64,000 nucleotides of DNA from Actinacidiphila paucisporea (GTDB lineage: Bacteria > Actinomycetota > Actinomycetes > Streptomycetales > Streptomycetaceae). Position 1 is the first letter of the stretch. Each line of letters begins with the position of its first letter. This document shows positions 62,067 through 64,000 of this stretch, piece after piece. The notes beneath the pieces were generated by a model, which worked only from the letters and a program-made list of their open reading frames with translations, was not told the DNA's origin and ran no database searches. The stretch covers positions 167,926 through 231,925 of the forward strand of contig NZ_FRBI01000003.1 in the NCBI RefSeq assembly GCF_900142575.1, read 5' to 3'. The position numbers and the translations under genes are program-made.

Positions 62067-62104
62067 GGTCCGTTGGCCCTTCTGGTCCTTCTGTGTCCTT
62101 CTCA

Positions 62105-62121
62105 GGTCACCAGGGGTGACC
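62105..62121. promoter_or_regulatory. Palindrome upstream of htpG
   Basis: ggtcacc-agg-ggtgacc, a perfect 7-base inverted repeat 39 bases before the htpG start, inside its 89-base promoter gap. It is neither a CIRCE element nor an HAIR box, so a different repressor could bind it. Confidence 0.5.
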
Positions 62122-62155
62122 GTTACTGACCGCAGCACTGTAGATCAGACGGCGC

Positions 62156-64000
62156 TCAGCGGCGGGGCCTTCGCAGGGTGACCAGGTCGGCCAGCTCGCG
62201 GTCGGTCAGATCGCCGAACGCCGCCTCCCCCGCTCCGAGTACGGCGTCGGCCAGCTCGCGCTTGCGGCGGAGCATGTCGGCGACCCGGTCCTCGACCGTC
62301 CCCTCGGCGATGAGCCGGTGCACCTGCACCGGCCGGGTCTGGCCGATGCGGTACGCCCGGTCGGTCGCCTGGTCCTCGACGGCCGGGTTCCACCAGCGGT
62401 CGTAGTGGATGACGTGGCCGGCGCGGGTCAGGTTCAGACCCGTGCCCGCGGCCTTGAGGGACAGCAGGAACACCCGGTGCCCGCCCGCCTGGAAGGCGTC
62501 GACCAGCTGCTCGCGGCGGCCGACCGGTGTACCGCCGTGCAGGAAGGCCGTGGTGACGCCGCGGCCGGTCAAGTGCCGCTCCAGCAGGCGGCCCATGGCC
62601 ACGTACTGGGTGAAGACCAGGGCCGAGCCGTCCTCGGCGACGACGGTGTCCAGGAGGTCGTCGAGCAGCTGCAACTTCCCCGAGCGGCCCGGCAGTTTGG
62701 CGCGGCCCGCGGGCTCCTTCAGGAAGTGCGCCGGGTGGTTGCAGACCTGCTTGAGCCCCGTGAGCAGCTTCATCACCAGGCCGCGCCGCGCCATGCCGTC
62801 GGTGCCCTCGATCTCGGCCATCACCTCGCGGACCAGGGACTCGTAGAGCGACACCTGCTCCCTGGTGAGGGACACGGGCCGGTCGGTCTCGGTCTTGGGC
62901 GGCAGCTCCGGCGCGACGCCCGGGTCGGACTTGCGGCGGCGCAGCAGGAAAGGACTTACGAGGGCTGTCAGTTCGCTCGCCGCGCGCTGGTCCCTGTCGC
63001 CTTCGACGGCTCGGGCGTAGCGGTCGCGGAAGGCGGGGAGCGTGCCGAGCAGGCCGGGGGTGGTCCAGTCGAGCAGGGCCCACAGCTCGGTGAGGTTGTT
63101 CTCGACCGGGGTTCCGGTCAGCGCGACGCGGCCCCTGGAGGGAATCGTGCGCAGGGCCCGCGCGGTGCGGGAGTGCGGGTTCTTGGCGTGCTGGGCCTCG
63201 TCGGCGACCAGCAGGCCCCAGGAGCCCGCGGCCGCCAGCAGGTCGGCGTCGCGGCGCATCGTCCCGTAGGTGGTCAGGACGAAACCGGCGCTCTCCGGGG
63301 CCGCCGGATCGGGCAGGACGCGGCCCGGGCCGTGGTAGCGGTGGACCGGTGCGGTGGGCGCGAAGCGGCGGACCTCGCGCTCCCAGTTGCCCAGCAGCGA
63401 GGCCGGGCAGACCACCAGCGTGGGGCCCGCGGTGGCCGCCTGCTCCTGGCGGCGCAGGTGCAGCGAGATGAGGGTGACGGTCTTGCCCAGGCCCATGTCG
63501 TCGGCCAGGCAGCCGCCGAGTCCCAGCGAGGTCATGCGGTGCAGCCAGTCCAGGCCGCGGAGTTGGTAGTCCCGCAGCGTCCCGGCCAGGGCCTCCGGCG
63601 GTCCGGGGGAAGCGGGTGCGGTAGGCGGGCCGGGCTCGCGCTCGGGCTCCGCGATACGGGCCCGCAGGTCCGCCAGTACGCCCCCGGCCGTCACCTCCAC
63701 CCGCTCGCCGTCCACCTCGACGGTGCCGGTCAGCGCCGCGCCCAGGGCGTCGATCGCGGTCAGCGGCGGCCTGCGGCGACGCAGCCGGCGCACCAACCCG
63801 GCCTCCACGACCACCCACTGGTCGCGCAGCCGCACGATCGGCCGATGCGTGCCCACGAGCTTCTCCAGCTCGGCCGCGGTGAGTTCCCGCTCGCCGAGCG
63901 CGACCCGCCAGCGGAAGTCCAGCACCCCGCCGGACGACAGGAGCGTCTCCGCGGACGACCGCGGGCTCTCGCGTGCCGGCTCCAGGACGCCGGTGGCGGT
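62156..64000 (-). CDS. SNF2-family helicase, C-terminal part (5' end outside window)
   Basis: The frame is open to the window edge (the GTG at 63925 is internal). Swi2/Snf2 motor motifs in order: RDYQLRGLDWLHRMTSLGLG, ADDMGLGKTVTLISL (Walker A), LLVADEAQHAKNP (DEAQ box II), LTGTPVENNLTELW, SALVFTQYVAMGRLLERHL, FLLSLKAAGTGLNL, DRWWNPAVEDQATDRAYRIG (motif VI). These large bacterial SNF2 proteins translocate on duplex DNA and often carry a long N-terminal domain that is not visible here. It ends 89 bases before htpG, on the same strand. Confidence 0.95.
   Translation of the reverse strand, partial: TATGVLEPARESPRSSAETLLSSGGVLDFRWRVALGERELTAAELEKLVGTHRPIVRLRDQWVVVEAGLVRRLRRRRPPLTAIDALGAALTGTVEVDGERVEVTAGGVLADLRARIAEPEREPGPPTAPASPGPPEALAGTLRDYQLRGLDWLHRMTSLGLGGCLADDMGLGKTVTLISLHLRRQEQAATAGPTLVVCPASLLGNWEREVRRFAPTAPVHRYHGPGRVLPDPAAPESAGFVLTTYGTMRRDADLLAAAGSWGLLVADEAQHAKNPHSRTARALRTIPSRGRVALTGTPVENNLTELWALLDWTTPGLLGTLPAFRDRYARAVEGDRDQRAASELTALVSPFLLRRRKSDPGVAPELPPKTETDRPVSLTREQVSLYESLVREVMAEIEGTDGMARRGLVMKLLTGLKQVCNHPAHFLKEPAGRAKLPGRSGKLQLLDDLLDTVVAEDGSALVFTQYVAMGRLLERHLTGRGVTTAFLHGGTPVGRREQLVDAFQAGGHRVFLLSLKAAGTGLNLTRAGHVIHYDRWWNPAVEDQATDRAYRIGQTRPVQVHRLIAEGTVEDRVADMLRRKRELADAVLGAGEAAFGDLTDRELADLVTLRRPRR

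Overview
The window is chromosomal DNA of a Streptomyces-type actinomycete. It has very high G+C, many GTG starts, dense ATGA/GTGA overlaps between genes, a WhiB-like regulator of the WblA type, and secreted proteins with Streptomyces-style signal and LAxTG sorting sequences.

Region 1 (1-11560) is conserved core. It holds a cytochrome P450, a metallo-beta-lactamase-fold hydrolase, a NUDIX hydrolase, RidA, a DUF4177 protein, two ArsA-family ATPases, wblA, a class A penicillin-binding protein, a YqeY protein, a metallophosphoesterase and tRNA-Pro(CGG). From memory this order matches the mycobacterial Rv3672c-Rv3683 neighbourhood. Several of these genes have a -10 hexamer six or seven bases before the start codon, which suggests leaderless mRNAs.

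Region 2 (about 11561-33545) looks like a decayed genomic island. It starts at the tRNA-Pro 3' end and finishes at a second copy of the tRNA 3' half (33415-33443). No integrase survives. It carries three notable systems. (a) An operon on the minus strand encodes a class III nucleotide-cyclase-like protein, a HEAT-repeat protein with a degenerate P-loop, an unknown protein and a DUF5706 (PycTM-like) membrane protein, with a Crp/Fnr regulator upstream. The cyclase tail and the HEAT protein's N-terminus share a short Gly/Asn/Gln-rich motif. This looks like an elaborated Pycsar-type immune system with homotypic signalling. (b) A second aspartyl-tRNA synthetase of archaeal/non-discriminating type lies behind what appears to be a T-box riboswitch with an Asp (GAC) specifier. 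(c) A metabolic cluster has flavoprotein, D-amino-acid oxidase, thioredoxin-reductase-like and isochorismatase-like genes with an XRE regulator. Divergent from these is a coupled operon: NUDIX, thymidylate-kinase-like, a DUF4254/P-loop kinase/nucleotidyltransferase fusion, phosphoribosyltransferase, GT9 glycosyltransferase, APH-like kinase and a truncated SDR.

Region 3 (33.5-48.5 kb) is a graveyard of broken genes mixed with intact ones. Broken genes include a nuclease-like remnant, a C-tract frameshift, a GyrB-like pseudogene with an in-frame amber, a truncated MFS transporter and a small gene with an in-frame TAA. Intact genes encode a maltokinase-cap protein, a PPOX protein, DUF899, a DUF11 secreted protein, an MBL hydrolase, LysR with a SnoaL-like partner, and a TPR protein.

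Region 4 (48.5-64 kb) holds an SMI1/KNR4 protein, an SF1 helicase-PLD nuclease-DUF5710 fusion, an LAxTG surface protein, a DUF4232 lipoprotein, a secreted M1 metallopeptidase, a LAL-type LuxR regulator, htpG and the 3' part of an SNF2 helicase gene.
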